This document shows positions 34,150 to 47,700 of a stretch of 64,000 bases of DNA, one piece after another. Each line of letters begins with the position of its first letter. The first letter of the stretch is position 1. Made by a program: the position numbers and the translations under genes. Under the pieces are notes generated by a model. That model searched no databases. It was given only the letters and a program-made list of their open reading frames with translations, and was not told the DNA's origin. Source of the DNA: Ctena decussata (lineage: Eukaryota; Mollusca; Bivalvia; Lucinida; Lucinidae); contig OZ022506.1 of NCBI GenBank assembly GCA_963989385.1, positions 61,887,434 to 61,951,433 on the forward strand, read 5' to 3'.

Positions 34150-35166
34150 AAAACTCTTTAATATTAATCCTTGCATTTATTGTATTTATTTGTTACGCAG
34201 AGAGAATAGTTTAATTAACATTTTTAATTATTTTCTCACTTTCGAAGTTGAACTAATAATAATAATAATAATGATGATAATAACGATAACAATAATTGAT
34301 AATTGACGTTCTTAAGAAACTGCTAAAACTTCTTGTGCCTTTAATAGTACCGGGTTACTGCTACAGCAGAACATCATTAGTTTATTTTAATTTTAGTTAG
34401 TTCAATGTATTTTTGCAACCCAGTTTCAGTAAAGAGTATCGTAAACCGCAGCAGGCTTAGAAAATGTTTGCCCAAGCCAAATGGATCTTATAAAACATGA
34501 TACTGTTATATCTTTATGTAGGTATGTGTTCCAGAACATATGTTCAATGATTTACCTTTTTAAAAGTTCGATTTCTGTTTGTTTCGTTTCAAAACGACAT
34601 TGCCTGAATATCTAATTGAAGACAAATGAGTACGTACCGTCCACTTCCGAAATATAGCTGAATATACGAAGAAAAAAAATCTCACATTTTACGTACACAG
34701 CTGATTCAACTGACCGAAAGATATCTGGAATATAAACGACAAAACAGACGAACACGTTAATGACATGTACAACCAATCATATAAAAGAATGTCATTCCAT
34801 ATATAAGCATGCCATTCCCTCCATAAGTGGATAGAATGGCATTCTTTTGTTTAACTAAGTGGATGGCATGACATTTATTTCTTAGATTGAGTGGACATCT
34901 TATCATAGACGTCTAGCATCATTAAACAGAATTGTTTTACTTTCACTGAACAATGGACACTTTATAAGGATATATTCATAAGTATTCTTCTTGTATTGAG
35001 TACACGCACAAGATAAATATGTTGAAATGACGGACTTTGCGTGTTTCGTATGCACAGTCTGCACAAGCCTCTATCAAACGTGTCTCTAACTTGATTGAAT
35101 ATGAACTGTTTTGCTCGTGTAACGAAAATTTAACAGGCATTTTGTGATTCTATATGATATCACATA
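34150..35166. other. Intergenic, AT-rich
   Basis: Holds an AAT microsatellite (34255-34300) and a hairpin AAAAGAATGTCATTC / GAATGGCATTCTTTT at 34784-34846. No promoter element could be assigned to either gene. Confidence 0.5.
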
Positions 35167-35373
35167 TGAGCAGCGGCACGACAAAACCAACAAAGTGGAT
35201 ATGCGCCCAGCAAAGAATCAGATCAGCTTGGGCATCTTTCAGGGTAGGTAAGGTTCTAAACTGGCTCCATGTGGATAGTGAAGACTCTGATCAGACTGGG
35301 CAGATGCCCAGGCTGATCTGAGTCTTCGCTAGACACATATTTCACTTTGTTGGTTTTGTCGTGTCGCGGCTCA
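35167..35373. mobile_element. GAGCC-type MITE, copy 8
   Basis: Both ends present; centre shortened. Confidence 0.88.
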
Positions 35374-35409
35374 TATTATTAGTAACCTACTGTACGCAGA
35401 AAAAACGCG

Positions 35410-35850
35410 ATTCTCGTGTGACGACAAAACATTCATCACTAAAGAGGGCAATCTACTGATCTGTCAGAACAACGGCACCATCGGCCTAATCAGACATCCG
35501 TATAAGTCATGCTGAACGTCATCTAGAAGAAAAAATTCAAATCCAAGGTAAAAGAGATAATCGCTGAAAAACAGCCTATTTCAGAGACGGGAGGAGGACA
35601 CAAAACAGAACTTAACCACAGAATCTTTTGTGAAATGTACTTTTAACTTCAACCAAAACTATACTGTGTATTCATAGATTTCCGAAAAACATTTGAAATG
35701 GTAAAACATGCAAACTTATTGACATCTTTGCAAGCCAAGGGCACTAGGTCCATTTTTGTCCCTTACATGTCCTTGGCTGACGTCCTATTTGCATATCAGA
35801 TTCTCACAGGGCCGTGTTTAGGCCGGAGAGAGTAACAAAGATCTGTAACA
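35410..35850 (+). pseudogene. LINE reverse-transcriptase fragment (fingers region)
   Basis: Plus strand reads KTFITKEGNLLICQNNGTIG then LIRHP, followed by several broken frames with FIDFRKTFEMV for the usual FIDFKKAFD. It resembles the same LINE type as 49060-49975 (upstream part of the RT). Stops and shifts throughout. Confidence 0.65.
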
Positions 35851-36474
35851 AGATCAGGAGAACAGGAGAATTGCCAACCCTGTGGACTCATTTGCTAATT
35901 ATTTCACTCCCTAATAAGGGAGTTCTGCCTGCACTATAGAACATCAATATTCTGTCGATCTGCTGAGAAGCGCTATTTCTTCTAATAGACATTTCCCGCG
36001 GCGCGTATCATTGTTTACCAGTCAGAAGATTCTTTGCTAACCACACTTGTCCCACATATTTGTATCGTTATTTAAAATTACTAGTCTTGTCATCAGGTTA
36101 AACTATCAACTATCTACTTTTAATTATTGGTATTTGTTTACGGAAAACACGATAATATGCGTAAAATGTTTTGTAACGAATATTTGATTTAATGCGATGG
36201 AAGTTGAAATGGGGCAGTTGGAACTTTGATTAATGCATTAGATGTGAATTTCGGAGGACAGAAGTTGGAGCAGTTGTCTCAGATGAGGTTCTCTTAAGGG
36301 TTGAACATGCCGCAACAACTCTGGCAAAACTGAAGCCTAATATTGTCTTAAACAGTTTGTTTCCCATTAAAAATCATTTTGTTGCTAATTTTGAACATTC
36401 AAGCTGATGTTTTTAGTAAAGTACTGCTTTTCTGTACTATCAGTGTTTTCAATTGTCTAATATTTTAGCCGCGA

Positions 36475-36702
36475 CACGAGAAAACCAACAAAGTGGTCGT
36501 GCGCCCAGTGTAGATTCAGATCAGCCTGGGCACCCGACAAGTTTGTTCAGATTCTTCGCTAAGCGCTTATAGGGTAGCTAACACACTAAGTTACCTCCAT
36601 GCGGACAGCGAAGACTCTGATCAGACACGGCGGATGCCCAGGCTGATCTGAGTCTGCGCTGGACGCACAACCACTTTGTTGGTTTTCTCGCGTCGCGGCT
36701 CA
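36475..36702. mobile_element. GAGCC-type MITE, copy 9
   Basis: Full-length, well preserved. Confidence 0.9.
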
Positions 36703-36946
36703 TTTGTCCTAGTTCCTTGATGGAGTGATAAAAACTGTGCATTTAGGTTAAAGCAATGATAAGATGGAATTCTGGATTTAATTTTTTGTTTGTGAATACA
36801 TTTACAAGGTGAGTGTATGATTCTTTGCTGACGAAGGGACTGGCGTAAATGTTTGAGTTCCGGTACAACGGGTATTAGGATTGTTTTATTTACACATTTA
36901 AATATCTGAAACTTTTAATTCCCACATGACTGCAGTTTGTGCAATT

Positions 36947-37410
36947 AAAATCTTAAGAGTTCCTTCAAGAGCAGAGAACACATTCAGAAGAAGACATATG
37001 GGCCAAACTACGTAGTTTCGGCTAATAAAGCCTCATCAGTTATCCTGGCAATATCTGTAGACGAGACAAGAGAATAGCATGCTGTAATTTCTTAATCTTA
37101 TTTGGGCAGTCGATTCATTGACTGATTATAATAAAAAAAGGTTTAAAAAACTCAGATTTTTCAGAATATATCCTCTGATTTCAAAAGACAAAAATAAAAT
37201 ATAACTTGCACTATGGATGGTGTACGGGGACTCATTCTACGGCCACCACACGGCCAAACACCAGCTTCAGTAAGGTAAAATTAAAAAATTAAAGAGTTCC
37301 CTCGAGAGCAGAGAACGCATTCAGAAGTAGACTTATTGGCCAGACAACGTAGTTTCGGCCAATAAAGCCTCTTCGGTGACCCTAACAATATCTGGAGACT
37401 AAACCTGAGA
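36947..37410. repeat. Two copies of the GTTTCGGCTAATAAAGCC-type repeat
   Basis: 36947-37115 and 37274-37410, separated by TGGTGTACGGGGACTC and GCCACCACACGG. The same two-copy arrangement recurs at 43966-44455, so the unit is likely larger than one repeat. Confidence 0.7.
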
Positions 37411-37545
37411 AAACTGGGGATAAACCAGTGATAGCTTTTTAGCGTTTTATGCAGTGTTATACAGTATGCAAAATTATCATTAACAGGAAAAAAGGGAAAG
37501 ATCAGACTCAGAATCCACGTTGCAGTAATCTCCCCCTTTTTTTTG

Positions 37546-37548
<3 letters not shown>

Positions 37549-37586
<38 letters not shown>
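37549..37586. repeat. (CT)n microsatellite
   Basis: About 19 CT dinucleotides in the intergenic region. Confidence 0.95.
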
Positions 37587-37589
<3 letters not shown>

Positions 37590-37711
37590 GCACTTTAAGA
37601 AGTAACTGTAATAGCCTGAGCTGATTGTTCGAATCTTTTCCTTCAGATGAATGAATGAATGAATATCTGGCATATTTTATTCTCCCAGTTTAGTGTGAAT
37701 GTTTTCACCCC

Positions 37712-37945
37712 TGTCAACTTACAGAAACCAAAATGCTTACCGACCGACCCACCACGATCGGGACGTGAACGCGTAACCACGTACAGGGCTATACGTCTTG
37801 CCCATCTACGTAATCGCCACCTGACTGCCCCTGAATCGGGTATCAATACGGCAGAAACTAATTGCCGCACTGACCCAAACACTGTAAGGCACTGATTGCG
37901 TGAGATCTGCGAAATAGACGTTCCTACGTTGGCAACCCGATACTG
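37712..37945 (+). pseudogene. Tc1-like transposase N-terminal (helix-turn-helix) remnant
   Basis: Plus strand reads PPRSGRERVTTYRAIRLAHL, RNRHLTAPESGIN, then PNTVRH with a stop and LREICE. This matches the second HTH of invertebrate Tc1-like transposases (R-P-R-V-T, HLRNRHLTA, TVRxRLRE). The DDE part is absent. CG-rich against an AT-rich background. Confidence 0.68.
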
Positions 37946-38704
37946 ACCAGTCAGTGAACTGTTTGATATTGGGTACCGTACAATTATTGTAAATTGTTTA
38001 TAATAAGCGAGCAATAACGGTCAAAATTCAATGGAAGTTTTAGAAATACTTGATAAAATAACGCCTTTGACAGACTTATACATATATAAACAAAAATGAA
38101 TGATATAGCATTTATTTACGTAACTTTCAATCACCCTAATATTTAGTCTGCTTTCCATTATCCTTTCAGTATATATTGCCCGTAAATAACGATGAACAAA
38201 ACAACAACATAAGCATCTATCTTTTTGTAAAATTATAATGGTTTCACTAGCAAGGCAAAGAAGACTGAGAGGCCTCCTGCGCTTTCTGTTAAAGGCTAAC
38301 CCGGTTCGCATCAGCAGACTTTGTATTCTGATGAATCTAAACTGCTTTGAAGTGAATTCAAACAGTCTTTGGGATGACAATTCTTTGAGAGTAGAATTTA
38401 TGTGCCATTTTATTTAGTAATTTCATTAAGGAAAGAATTTGCTCCCTCAAAGATCAGCACTAGTAGCTCAATATAATTGTAGAAAACGGTGCAAAGTCTA
38501 AATTTGTATTGATTTACTTTTATCACGCTGTGTGGACCCTTTGCTTAAAATGGCCTTTCTGGTGGGCAGCTCATATTTTGACTTAAGTAAGCATTAAAAT
38601 TTCTCTGTCTTTACACATAATACCTGTTTCAGATTATAATATACATCGCTCACCTAATTTAGAACTGATATGCACTTATATTTGGACTCTATTTTGTTTT
38701 AGAA

Positions 38705-38783
38705 ATGGCACTCGTTTACGTGTACATGACGTGTCTCAGTACAGGTCTTGCAATAGGGACACTAACATTTGGTCAAATTCTAA
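38705..38783 (+). CDS. Gene 2 exon 1: start codon and signal peptide
   Basis: ATG in the context AGAAATGG. It encodes MALVYVYMTC, then the hydrophobic LSTGLAIGTLTF, ending GQIL plus one base at the strong donor A|GTGAGT (phase 1). The length and hydrophobic core are typical of a signal peptide. The split codon becomes AGT (Ser) with exon 2. Confidence 0.82.
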
Positions 38784-41700
38784 GTGAGTACAATAGATTC
38801 TAGTATTGTATTGTCATCTATTTCGTTATTTGTTACAAGAGAAAGATTGATAACAATGCTTTCTTGTGTCAAAGGATCTTACACGAGTGGTCTTTTCATA
38901 GTTTATGAAACGAGCGTTCGGCGAGTTTCATAAATTTCAAATGAAATGACCACGAGTGTAAGATTCTGTTTATCATATGACCCTTTAATATGGGATTTTA
39001 ACGCCTTCAAACTGAACTTTATTTCAATATTAAAATACATTGTTGACACTGACGTTGTCAATGACGTTATGTGTACACACCAAAGTGTTATTACACGTAT
39101 GGTCATACGATTTTTATGACACGACGTTATCCACTGAATAACAGTTACGTCATATGATAAAAAATGTTTCGTTCTCTGTGAAAACATAAAATATTATATC
39201 TCTGCTGCCGTGCCTACAGCAGTGCCAAAGAAAAATTGACAAATATATTCTTTAATACTGTACGTTTAATTAATTAAAACACCTGCCTCTGTAACAATAA
39301 ATTTGGTACCAGTACATTTGATTTTAGAGGAAGATCTAAGGACAGTAACGATTGTTTTTATTAATTTTATTGTGATTTGAATTATTTATTATATGTTTTT
39401 TAATTATCCAAAAATAAAATGAAAGCGAAATACATTTCGTTTCACGCAGTTACAATTTTTTTTATCAGTCAATGGGAACAAAATTGGTGTCTTTCGGACT
39501 CTGCACCCATAAATGTAGATTTCACCTTGTTTTATACGATACTGTTTGTAATATGCAATTCGGCTGAATAACGGCTTTGAAGACTGCCATTTATTGAAAA
39601 CAGCGACTGCGACTCATTCTAATACATTGGGCAATACCATTTCCAGGTACTAACGTTGGGTCACCTGGTCCCATCGACTTAAGACACATTTCCGAGACAT
39701 CACATAATATTCCTGTACCAGACAACAGTCAAGATACTGACAAAAGGTTTGTTCTAGGTAGTTGATATTTTATTCTGTTTAAGATACTACCGGTAGTTAA
39801 CTTAGAAGCATCATAAAAAAGCAGACACATTATGTCGAAATGACGTTGACCTTACGTCATTACGTCGCATCAAGGTGAGAACGACGTCATGGTGACGTCA
39901 TGTTCCTACTGGGTACACGTACCTGGAAGAACTGCAAATGATACAGCCCATGTTACTACCACAGTTATAGTCTGATCCATCAGGTTTCCCAAGTAACAAT
40001 GCCCGTAAAGTAAGGCATGGTATATAGAAAGTAGTCAGCATAAATGTGACTTTAGATGGCGACACATGTTGCATGACACATGTGCCATTTTATTACAAGT
40101 AGGTCCTGTTCAGAGGGTTAGGCGCGTTGCATGTAACAGATTTGTGTCATGCAGCATTTATTTTTGGGGTGTTTATATTGTGGCCTAGCTTGAATGGCAC
40201 ATGTGCCGTGCAACACGTGTCGCCGGAAAATCCATCATAAAACTGCTGTAACAGGAGTTATTTTCTTTAAAGCAACAAATGATTTACTAAGTAAAACGCT
40301 GGGCAATGATCAAGAATTAATAAAATCAAATCCTACATTTTGCAGCTGTGTTTGCAAATATTATGAAAGGCTATATGCTCTATCAGTAAGCAAGCTGCAA
40401 ACCGCCAGGTGGAATTTTCAGCAATACTAATAGTAAGAAGAACACGAAAAAGAGAACGGAAAGAAATACTTATTTCACACTAATTTCTATGGCTATATTT
40501 TTACTAGTAAAATCGTATTAAGTTAGTTAATCATACACGCCGATTTTCTGGTGTCATCTATTTTTTTCAGAATTTGGATATTAATCCTAAATGTTGCACA
40601 TGAAACCGGATTCTTTTTATTAAGAATATCGCATGACTGCATGATTGGTTCCGATGCTCTTCCGTGATTATCTTATATGTTAAAAAATGCTATCAATGAT
40701 AATAAGTGGATAAAGTATGAGCCACGACACGACAAAACCAAAACAAAGTGGCATGTACGCCCAGCGAAAACTCAGATCAGCCTGGCCATCCACTCTATCC
40801 GCATGAACTAGCTTAGACCCTTAGCTACCCTTTAACCGCACGAGAATCTGATAAGACTGGACGGCTGTCCAGGCAGATCTGAATCTGGCTGGGCGCTCAT
40901 GCCACTTTGTTGGCTTTGTCATGTCGTGGCTCATACGATTAGAAAACGATCAGTATAGTACACACTGGCGATAAACATTACGATTCTCATGCAGTACTCA
41001 AAAAGATAAAGTTTGCTGTTGCTTATGACATATATACAAAATCACTTTCCTCATTCTAAAGTAAAGGTAAGAACACCCAGTCGTCATGTTTCAATATCAT
41101 TTGCGTATTGACATTAGCAACATCCTCATAATTATATTCGTGGTTTAGGTCGCTTAGTATCTCCGAGCATTGTTTTAAGGGGGGTTCAGTAATTATTTCC
41201 AGCCTTTACAGGTTTGCCTTCCTGTATATTATTTGTATATATGTAGGACTCACATCGAGGGCCAGTCCCTAATCGAGGGCCGATTTACACATCGGGGGCC
41301 GATTGCATCGCAGATCGAGGGCCGATTTATAATTCCCACATCGAGGGCCGAAATTTCATCACAGATCGAGGGCCGATTTATTTTTTCCACATCTAGGGCC
41401 AAAATTGTGACTAACGCGCGACAACGTCGCGTTGTTTTATGTGACGTCTATGTGTTTGGCGCCGTAACGTCACGCTCAGAACAAACTTTCAGCTACTCAA
41501 GATGGCTGCGACTAAAGCAAAAAAGGTTCTGTTGACTGAAAAACATCACAAGATGTCAGGGTAAAGAGATTTTTTCTTCGGCAAAATGAGGTATGACTAT
41601 AATTCTCATAATCGTTTATCAGAGTTTGTGTTCTAGTACTATAACAAAGAGCTCATTAAAATGAAACGCATTTAAATACGACAAGGCTTATCAGACCACA

Positions 41701-44700
41701 GGTTAGTGACGCTCTCCCAATACAAAACCATTCAAAGACCCTTAACAACCAATATTATTATACAGTAATGTATAGTAAGCCTCAGCAGCCTTTGTATTGT
41801 TTCCACGGATGCAGCGTCAATGTCCTGTAATCAGACATAAAGTTTAAATTGAAGTTCAAATTTACAGAAAACAGATACATGTAGGCATGGGTAGGATTCT
41901 TTGGGAACAGTAATTTCAAACAGTGCACTTACACTATCAGACGATGAACACATACCTATGACACAAACTTCAGTTGAAACATATAATGTATGCTACTAGA
42001 TTGCCTAAGCCATTAAATCAGAAAATTTTACAGCCTCAAAAAACTTAAATAGCGCTGATTATTTTCATTTCTACTAAAACACACACTCACGCACACTTAA
42101 GCCGAAACATATATTACTAGATCTAGTAACTGACCGCCAAAAGATATTATAATAAATGAGCTGCAATGCGCAAAATGCTGCTTTTATTTTGACATAAAAA
42201 TGCGAGCAATAAAGACTAAGACCAGCTTGCACATCCGTATAGTCTGATCAGAGTCACTATTGTTTGCACACACAATATGTGGAATCCGAAACACGAATGC
42301 TTTAGCTAGACTGCACGGACTCACAGGCTGATCTGAGTCTTCCTTATTTACATATTACGCTAAGCAGCCTATTTTGCCTGAACGGCACATTATTGTCTTT
42401 ACTGTTAAATAGGGGACCACTTCGCGCTAACTGTTTTAAGATGGTGACCATCGAGATTCAGAAGATGCTGGAACAGTCAACTATAAAAAAGGCACAGAAA
42501 GGTAATGAACGGTCCAAACGACATAGCTGCTTTTGTGTCATTCTGTGAATATCTAGTCAAGGAGCCACCCACCAGAATAAAACCTACACGGCCTCCTTAA
42601 AATTGATCAAGCAGATTGGTGCCAGTCACTTTTTCAGAACCATCAGTCACGTTTCACCGCAAGCAGTGACATTGTCAGCATTAAGTGCTGACCGTGTGTA
42701 GTGACTTTCAGCAGTTAGCAGTGATTCAATTAGCCCTCCGCATATAACTGCAAACAAACACATACGTCGGCACGGAGAGAAAAGTATGCAATAAATCGAA
42801 TAGCCTACAGAGATTGGTATGGAAAGCAAAGACTCCGATCAGACTTCAATGATGACAGATTGCACCCTCATGACGTGTATTTACAGTGAGTCTGTAGTGT
42901 ATGACGATAAAGCTATTTAGTGGTACGCGCGAACAGAGGTTTAAGAGCTCTTTGAGACAGTATTTCAGTTTATATCGAGCCATCTCCCAAAGAGAAAGAA
43001 AGAAAGAAAAGAGATATGATAGAGGAGGGAGGGAAAAATGTCAAAACAACCCACTCGCACCTACTGCTAGCACAGTAGGCCCTTGCCCTACATTTATCCA
43101 AATTAGCAGGACGCCCCGGCACTGAAAGTTACCCGGCACCATCGAAACACACACACACACACACACACACACGCAATTAACCGGTGCGCCTGCGCAGACT
43201 TCTCAGGTTACTTATACATTCTCTTGAATTTTAGAGACTGGGCGCTTTGTGAAGTCCTGAAACGAAAGGGCTTGGTGCATAATTGAAACTTTGCCGCGGG
43301 GTCTGTTTGATGTTTCTTAGGAATTCACGCCCCACCAACAATTCGGTCATACAAACACAAGTCCATCTGAATGACCCGCGGAGAGACTGATCGAACTCAT
43401 CTCTCCTGGTTTACGGAAGAAGTAGCTTAACTCGCTTGACATATGTTAACTATTGATATTGTTTCCTACTATTTTCGTTTCAGGAGAGGAAAGTCAACCA
43501 ATGGTGAAAAGAAAAAAGAACGAATAGATAAAGATTGTATATAGATACAGAAATTATATAACGACATAGTTTGTACATGCATTAAAAATACTAATATTGC
43601 ATTCAAAAAGTACGCGGATAAACATCGGTCCCTATTTCGGACTGGCCTTGTCCGAATCGCCCCTAGATTTTTACGTGTTCGCACGGATTTCAGGCAATTG
43701 GACTCGGTACTCAGCACTCGTTCAGTATCTGTCATAAGGTTTTTAATCTCTGAATTGACTGTCAAACCTTATTTTCGACGAATTATATTTTGTCCCACGC
43801 CAGCTGACTGAATGAAAAGGGTGTTTACGGCGGACAGTGAAATCGGCCCCCGATGTGGGAAGAATTTCAGAATCGGCCCCCGATGTGGAATCGGCCCTCG
43901 ATCTGGGAATTGGCCCTCGATTAGGGACTAACCCTCGATCTGAGTCCAACATATACATGTAGATGAAATTAAAATCTTAAAAAGTTCCTTCAAGAGCAGA
44001 GAATACATACAGAAATAGGAACATGGGCCAGACTACGTAGTTTCGGCTAATAAAGCCTCGTCAGTGACCCTGACAATATCTGGTACGAAACCAGAAAAAA
44101 AAGCATACTGTAATTTCTTAATTTTAATAGGGCAGTCGATTCAAAGACTGATTAGTTTCAAAAGGATCCAAATAATATAAAAAACGATGATATAGAATAG
44201 TAGTCTAAATCGATCTCAAATTTTAGATTTCTCAGAATCTATCCTCTGATCTCAAAGGATGTAAATGAAATATAATCTGCACTATGGATGATGTACGGGG
44301 AGACGTTTTACGGCCGCCACACGGCACAACACCAGCTGCAGTGAGGTAAAATTAAAATCTTAAAAAGTTCCTTCAAGAGCAGAGAATACATACAGAAATA
44401 AGAACATGGGCCAGACTACGTAGTTTCGGCTAATAAAGCCTCGTCAGTGAAACCTGGGTCCGAGGTTATAAAACTTGAGACATGTGCTCGGAAGCAGCCA
44501 ATCAGTGTGCTTCATTTTGAGTTTGAGGATGTACTCAAGTTTTATAACCTCCGGGCCCGTTCTCTGCTCAATGTTATTCTACTACACTTATTCGCATAAG
44601 CTAATTGTTAGTGTTTGATTATTTAGGTACCACCGCTACAGCAGGAAAACCTAAAGTGTACGTACGTCTTGTGAATGGACACACTTGTCACGAGGGCCGA

Positions 44701-47700
44701 GTAGAAATTTTCGCATTCAACAACTGGGGTACTGTGTGTAATGATTTCTGGGGGCCAAACGATGCAGCTGTAATATGCCATATGCTGGGATTTTCAAGGT
44801 CTGGTTCTCATCATGTCTTTTGCATTTCTACAGTTCCGTAATTATTTTATTAATTTTGCTGTTTATTATGCTATGACTTTTCGAAAATGCTTAGCGATTT
44901 AATTTGCAAAATCGGAATGAAAATCACTCACAAACAAAACCCAAGAACAACAAATGCATAATGACACTTTTGACGCTTTTTGACGTCATTCCATATTACT
45001 CACTCTCTTCAAGCCCTAGGTCTGGATAACAAGTGTCAGTGTATATGTTATATTCATGGGCGTGAGATACAAGAGACTGCCAAGTGATGCCGAAAGATGA
45101 CGGATTTTTCTATCCACACTTTATATCCTTAGGCTTCATCATTAGTTCTTCATGGATAACATGCGAATGGCGCTCACTCTTCATATATGAACATTTGCAT
45201 AAAGGCCAAGCTGCATTGTGGGTAACTAGTACATGTAGCAGTTCTTCCAATGTCAAAAAGGAGCGGCTGTAGTGTAGTGGATAACACTCCTGACTACCGA
45301 TCCAAGGGTCGCAAGATCGATCCCCCGCTTCTTCGGTCTTTCGGATGAGACTTTAAACCAAGGCCCCGTCTCCATATGACCTTAAGCTTGTTGGTGGTGG
45401 GACGTTTAACCCGTGTTCACTCACTTACTCACTCCAATGTCAAAAAAAATATACTATATAGTCTACGCCCATGAGCGTAAACAATAAGGATGTAATTTTA
45501 ATAATATACGTTATGTTTACAGTCGAACATTTCCGGAATGTCGATGGGTTAATATCAGTCCGTTAGATCAGTCATCTTCTCCTAAAATAGGATGATACTG
45601 CACTGAAAGACAGGATACATATTTACTAAAATAGCAAATTGTCTAATAACTAAAACAAATGGTAGGTCTTTCTTCTGACATGTCTGAAGTAATTCCTCAG
45701 TCTTATAACAATTCAAGTTTAAACATTCGTTGCTGACTTAGACTGTTGATATTTCGAACCTTCAACACATTTCATGATTCTTCACCGCTGTGTTTGTGAC
45801 TGGTGCAGACCAGGTAACCATATTAAAAAGAAAATACTTTAGGAAAGTGGTCAAAGATGTGAGTTATGTTTATTATTTATAATTTAGCCGCGACAGGACA
45901 AAACCAACAAAGGGGTTGTGCGTCCATCGCAGACTCAAATCAGCCTCAACATCCGCCAAGCTCTGATCAGAGTCTTTGCTGTTCGCATGGAGGTAACTTA
46001 GACTCTTAGCTACCCTTTAACTGCTTAGCGTAGTGTCTGATCAGACTCGATGGATGCCCAGGCAGTATTGAGTCTGCGCTGAGCGTGCAAACTCTTTGTT
46101 GGTTTTGTCATGTCGCGGCTCATATATTTATTGCAGAGTTGGCGCCAGAGATAAAAGGGCAGGTAATGGTGTAGGTAGTGGCATGATACTATTAGACCGT
46201 GTTCATTGTACCGGATCAGAGAGTTCTATAGCTGACTGCCCAGCAAACAACTGGGGTGTTAATGACTGTTCGCACTTCCAGGATGCAGGTGTAATCTGCA
46301 ACAACTGTAAGTGAAATAAAAAAATAATAAAACAACATGAGAAATATGAAGCATTGGTTCATTTGACTTGACTTTATCTCAGTACAAACCAGTACAAAAT
46401 AATAAAAAAGCAGAACTGAAATTGAAAGCAATATTAATTTCGTAAGTTCTGGTGTGAAACTTTACTGCGCTATTAGAGGTTTCACTTCAGAGATGTTAGG
46501 CGTCTAGCGGTTTGATTTTAAGTGCATGTGTTTAACAAGAACTGGCTACGAGCCAGCTTTTTAGCCGTTTGTCTATTTGGAACAGAAGTTATGATATAAC
46601 ATTTCCTTGCAACCATAGGCATAGATAATAAACATCTTTAAAAACATCGTGTTCTTTCGAGTGAAATTTCGTATGAACTATTTCACGGATTGCTTATAAA
46701 ATTATTAGTTCAGCCTAAAGTGCACAACTCCATTACTATCGAACATTTAATAAGTTTATCCGTCAACATGAGAAAAAAAATAATCTACTTTCCTATAAGC
46801 ACTTTGCTGTTCTTCCATTTCCGGTGCACGTCATGATTAGTTCTGAAAGGACGTTGCGCAGTCGACAATGATGTAAGGTAGATAAACGACGTCATACATC
46901 TACTTATTACATGTACAAAGTAATTTACAGACTTTAAAATAGGTTTATCAAATGACGTCGCATCTGAGAGTGTAATAAAGCCATGCATTAAAAACGATAA
47001 TCGACTAGTGGAGTAAATATGCAAATTACTTCGTAATGGTATGCGTTGATGTCCATTTAAAAAAACGTTGCGTTTTCTAATGGCAAATTTCTGACGGTTT
47101 AGTGCAAAATATGCTCATGAAATGCAATTTTAGTGTCATATGATAAATAGAATCTTGCAATCCTTCTCCTGTATTAATGGATTTAGTAAGCTCGTTGGGG
47201 AAAATGATAAGATGCTCGACATAGCCTTGCATCTTATCTTTTTCCAACTCGTTTAATAATTTCAATTATAAATGAGTACTTATGTAAGATCCTTTAAAGT
47301 TCATGTTCATGTAGCGTTTGTTTACAGCATCGATGCCTGATGGCTTTCTTTTATTCACTGACACCCTCAAGCACCTCATATTCCGCATGGATTTGGCGAG
47401 TGGAAACTACGTTGTGGTACCTCTACGAAGGTATGGTACTCCTATAGCCATCGACTATGACTCTGTTGATAGCAGAATATACTGGACGGACGAGGCTAAC
47501 AGAAGTATATTTAGTATATCCATTGATGCCAGAAGTCAGAAAGTTGTCAAGTTTCTTGGAAATGGTACGACATTCTAAAGACATCTAATAAATCAAAATA
47601 TTTTCGTTCCATATTCATCACCACACTTCTGCACTTCAATGGTGTTCAATTTCATGTTGTGCAATTTTAAGATTTATGATCACCTTTATAATGTTTCTGT

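Noticed and set aside
39741..39750. AG|GTTTGT as the donor of gene 2 exon 2
   Set aside because: It leaves phase 2, while the SRCR exon needs phase 1; the GTAGTT donor at 39758 fits.
39890..39902. TGACGTCA-like sites as CRE promoter elements of gene 2
   Set aside because: They lie downstream of the second exon; TGACGTCA also occurs inside MITEs (for example 60590), so context is uninformative.
44605..44841. Stand-alone SRCR micro-protein
   Set aside because: Half an SRCR domain with a clear phase-2 donor and the matching second half at 46137.
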